Source of the DNA: DASRFA01 sp035651755 | GTDB taxonomy: Bacteria > Desulfobacterota > Binatia > UBA12015 | Length of the DNA: 61,613 nt | Direction: 5' to 3' | NCBI GenBank assembly: GCA_035651755.1 | Contig: DASRFA010000034.1 | Coordinates: forward strand, 1-61,613 | Part shown: positions 59,707 to 61,613 of the stretch, piece by piece | Position numbering within the stretch: the stretch's first letter is position 1 | Layout: every line of letters starts with the position of its first letter | Translations under genes and position numbers: made by a program | The notes under the pieces: generated by a model | The model's database searches: none | What the model was told of the DNA's origin: nothing | Seen by the model: the letters and a program-made list of their open reading frames with translations, nothing else

Positions 59707-60523
59707 GCTGGCGCGCATCCGCGTCGTCCTCGTGCGACCGCGCCGGGGCGGCAACGTCGGGTCGGTCGCGCGCGCCATGAAGAACATGGGACTCGCGGAC
59801 CTCGTCCTCGTCGCGCCGCGGACGCCGGTCGGGGCGTCCGCCGAGCGCATGGCGGCGCACGCGGGCGACGTCCTCCAGCGGCGGCGCGTCGTGCGCGACC
59901 TGCCGGCCGCCGTTCGCGACTGCCACCTCGTCGTCGGGACGGTCGGGCGCACGACGACGGGCCCGGCCGAGCCGATCGCCGCCAGGTCGGCCGGGTCCGC
60001 GATCGCGATCGCCGCACGCCGCGGCCGCGTGGCCCTCGTCTTCGGGCCCGAGGACCACGGGCTCTCGAACGCGGAGCTCGACCTCTGCCAGATGCTCGTC
60101 CGCATCCCGACGGCGGAAGCGTACGGCTCGCTGAACCTCGCGCAGGCGGTGCTCGTGTGCGCCTACGAGATCCACCTCGCGGCGAGATCGCGGGCGGTCG
60201 ATCCGCGGGACGACGGTCGCGGTCACGGCGCGAGCGGCGAGAGCGACCGGCGGCCCGCCACGAGCGGCGAGCGCGAGGCGCTCGTCGCGCACCTCGCCGA
60301 CGCGCTCGACCGGATCGGCTTTCTCTCGCGCCAGAACCCGGCGCACATCCTGCGCGACGTGCGCTCGCTCCTCGCGCGCGCTTCGCTGACGGCGCGCGAC
60401 GTCCGCATCTGGCGCGGCATCGCGCGTCAGATGCTCTGGGCCGGCGGGCGGGCGGAATCCGCGCGCGCCCGACCAGGCGGCCGGGTCAATCGGCGGGCGG
60501 GTTCAGGGAGCGCGCCCGCTTGA
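59705..60523 (+). CDS. trmJ: tRNA (cytidine/uridine-2'-O-)-methyltransferase TrmJ
   Basis: 272 residues from ATG 59705 (MLARIRVVLVRPRRGGNVGS), the correct family N-terminus. SPOUT blocks VARAMKNMGLADLVLV, VALVFGPEDHGLSNAELDL and IPTAEAYGSLNLAQAVLV with the knotted SAM site. A C-terminal dimer/RNA-binding arm follows with an Arg/Gly insertion. Methylates position 32 in the anticodon loop of tRNAs. Its 3' end overlaps the convergent small exported gene by 38 bp. Confidence 0.93.
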   Translation: MLARIRVVLVRPRRGGNVGSVARAMKNMGLADLVLVAPRTPVGASAERMAAHAGDVLQRRRVVRDLPAAVRDCHLVVGTVGRTTTGPAEPIAARSAGSAIAIAARRGRVALVFGPEDHGLSNAELDLCQMLVRIPTAEAYGSLNLAQAVLVCAYEIHLAARSRAVDPRDDGRGHGASGESDRRPATSGEREALVAHLADALDRIGFLSRQNPAHILRDVRSLLARASLTARDVRIWRGIARQMLWAGGRAESARARPGGRVNRRAGSGSAPA

Positions 60524-60944
60524 CGAGGATGGCGTTGACGCCGCCGCGCTCGAGCGGGATGCCGCGGACCTCGACGCGCTCCGAGACCATGCCGAGCAGC
60601 GGATTGTCGGGCGTCCCCTCGCTGCGATCGAAGACGGCGACGTAGAGCGTCCCGGCCTTGTCGTCGAGGATCGCGAGCGGCTGGCCGGCGCGCGCGCATG
60701 CGACCCCGCACTGCCGGTGGTTCTCGCCCCGGCGGCCCGCCATCACGAAGCAGGCGGTCTCCACGACCTCGCCCACGACCACGGTCTCGCGCGCTGCCTC
60801 GTTGGCGGGCACGCTGGGAGTCGCGGCCGGGGCCGAGGCGGCGGCGCCCCACGCGGCGATCGCGCACGCGAGCGGGAACATCGCGCGCGATCGGGCGGCG
60901 CCGCGCAGAAGCGCGCGCGTGCGAGATTCCTTCATTGCATCCAT
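60486..60944 (-). CDS. Small exported protein with CxxxxC ... HxxC ... C pattern
   Basis: 152 residues from ATG 60944, with AAGGAA upstream. Signal peptide (FPLACAIAAWGAAASAPAA). Core VVVGEVVETACFVMAGRRGE, then NHRQCGVACARAGQPLAILD and VRGIPLERGGVNAILV, a conserved unit seen in many exported or lipoprotein sequences, often near copper or heme handling. Histidine and the three cysteines could form a metal site. Its last 38 bp overlap trmJ. Confidence 0.75.
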   Translation of the reverse strand: MDAMKESRTRALLRGAARSRAMFPLACAIAAWGAAASAPAATPSVPANEAARETVVVGEVVETACFVMAGRRGENHRQCGVACARAGQPLAILDDKAGTLYVAVFDRSEGTPDNPLLGMVSERVEVRGIPLERGGVNAILVKRARSLNPPAD

Positions 60945-61613
60945 GCCATGATTTCCTTGCTCGTGCAGAAGCGCGAGGGTGTGTGGCCGAAGGGTCCGTT
61001 GCGCGTTAGCGACCGGATTCACGGGAGATTCGAGCCTGCACCGACCCTGTGCAGAGGTCGAATTCCAGGCACCCGGTTTGCTGTTCGAAGCCTGCACAGT
61101 GCCCCCCGACCGGGCATCACCGTAACACCCCCACCGAACGCGCTTACGGAAACATCACCCGAGGGCCCCTCGGAGCCGCGACGCGCGTCGTCGCGGCTCC
61201 GAGACGATTCCCCGCCCTCCCGCGTGAGCGCAAGCCCCGCCGCCGGACGTTTCGGCAGCGCGCGACGGCGCCTCGACGCCATGCCGAGCGGAGTACCTGT
61301 GGACAACCGCTCCGCCCCGAGCGTCTGACGTCGGTGCATGGTGACGAGGCCGCGCTCCGACACGAACCGCAGCCACGGTACGCACCCCCACCCGACGCGC
61401 GCGAGCAGTCCAGCCCACCGAGTGAAGCGCCGCCCGCGATACGGAGCGGACGCGATCGCCGAACGCAGCCGGAGCCGTGTTTGCGGGCAAGCGAGCGACT
61501 GTCGAACGAGCGGGACAATCAATCGCGCCCACATTGATTCATGAGACAATTCGGCGCGCTCGGCGACCCGCGAGCGAGACCCGGAGCGAGCGCCCGCACA
61601 CACGGCTCCGGCG
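60945..61613. other. Stretch with no recognisable gene
   Basis: 669 bp at the window end. Several frames are open on both strands, but none shows a family, signal peptide or Shine-Dalgarno. AGCCTGCAC occurs at 61030-61038 and again near 61086. A single DnaA-box-like TGTGGACAA lies at 61298-61306. A gene may start beyond the window. Confidence 0.4.

Noticed and set aside
59707..60346. Minus-strand open frame running on from the propeller lipoprotein through the HAD/trmJ region
   Set aside because: The propeller protein has its own lipobox start at 58828; upstream translation is Arg-rich and overlaps well-supported genes on other frames.
61298..61306. DnaA-box-like TGTGGACAA
   Set aside because: A single site without a cluster, AT-rich unwinding element or dnaA/dnaN gene nearby; expected by chance.

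Overview
The window is a GC-rich, densely coded chromosomal segment with about 52 protein genes, one tRNA and no rRNA, CRISPR array, insertion sequence or plasmid/phage hallmark. Many genes encode secreted proteins of kinds common in environmental deltaproteobacterial genomes: 'CYxV' cysteine modules, TPTPTP linkers, NHL propellers, beta helices, cysteine-rich repeats. Together with tandem beta-oxidation-type SDRs, nitrile hydratase, DUF2333 and TrmJ, this suggests a Gram-negative deltaproteobacterium-like lineage such as Candidatus Binatota or a relative. That placement is an inference from gene style, not from a marker gene. A CsgG-like lipoprotein and other lipobox proteins support an outer membrane.

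Layout. 1-11.8 kb: mostly exported proteins (truncated threonine/proline-linker protein, CYxV protein, STI1-like protein, beta-helix protein, DNRLRE-like protein), a broken MBOAT acyltransferase next to its SGNH partner, an isoprenylcysteine-methyltransferase-like enzyme, a DUF1345 membrane protein, and a large minus-strand protein with about eight disintegrin-like cysteine repeats plus a thrombospondin type 3 segment. 12.1-18.9 kb: a tight six-gene plus-strand operon (flavin halogenase-like oxidoreductase, zinc alcohol dehydrogenase, HPr-kinase-like protein, APH-fold kinase, GT1 glycosyltransferase, NTP_transf_5 nucleotidyltransferase) joined by 4-base stop/start overlaps. It looks like a tailoring pathway for a glycosylated, possibly halogenated metabolite and is the best candidate here for an undescribed system. 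19-30.3 kb: paired small exported proteins, a calcium/proton antiporter, a 1293-residue NHL/Fn3-like protein, a TetR regulator with two palindromic operators, a GFA-family protein, a GlsB-type membrane protein and more exported proteins.

30.4-47.9 kb: tRNA-Arg(ACG), a SAM methyltransferase, an SGNH hydrolase, a cobalt-type nitrile hydratase operon (beta, alpha, accessory), a GT39-like glycosyltransferase coupled to a YfcG-like GST, a second GST with a C-terminal extension coupled to a CHAD protein, an SbmA/BacA-like ABC transporter, ManC, a thermonuclease-like protein, an N-acyl-D-amino-acid deacylase, a GH38 alpha-mannosidase and a TIGR01777 epimerase. 47.9-61.6 kb: a secreted alpha/beta-hydrolase-like protein, a 702-residue CYxV protein, two tandem SDRs, a CsgG-like lipoprotein, DUF2333, a DoxX-like protein, a propeller lipoprotein, a HAD hydrolase and trmJ (start codons overlapping head to head), a small exported protein and about 670 bp with no recognisable gene.

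Three very strong hairpins (14-20 bp perfect stems) mark transcript ends. Most gene starts were chosen from Shine-Dalgarno sequences, signal peptides and overlap with the preceding gene. The long open frames opposite the real genes are by-products of high GC and were left out.
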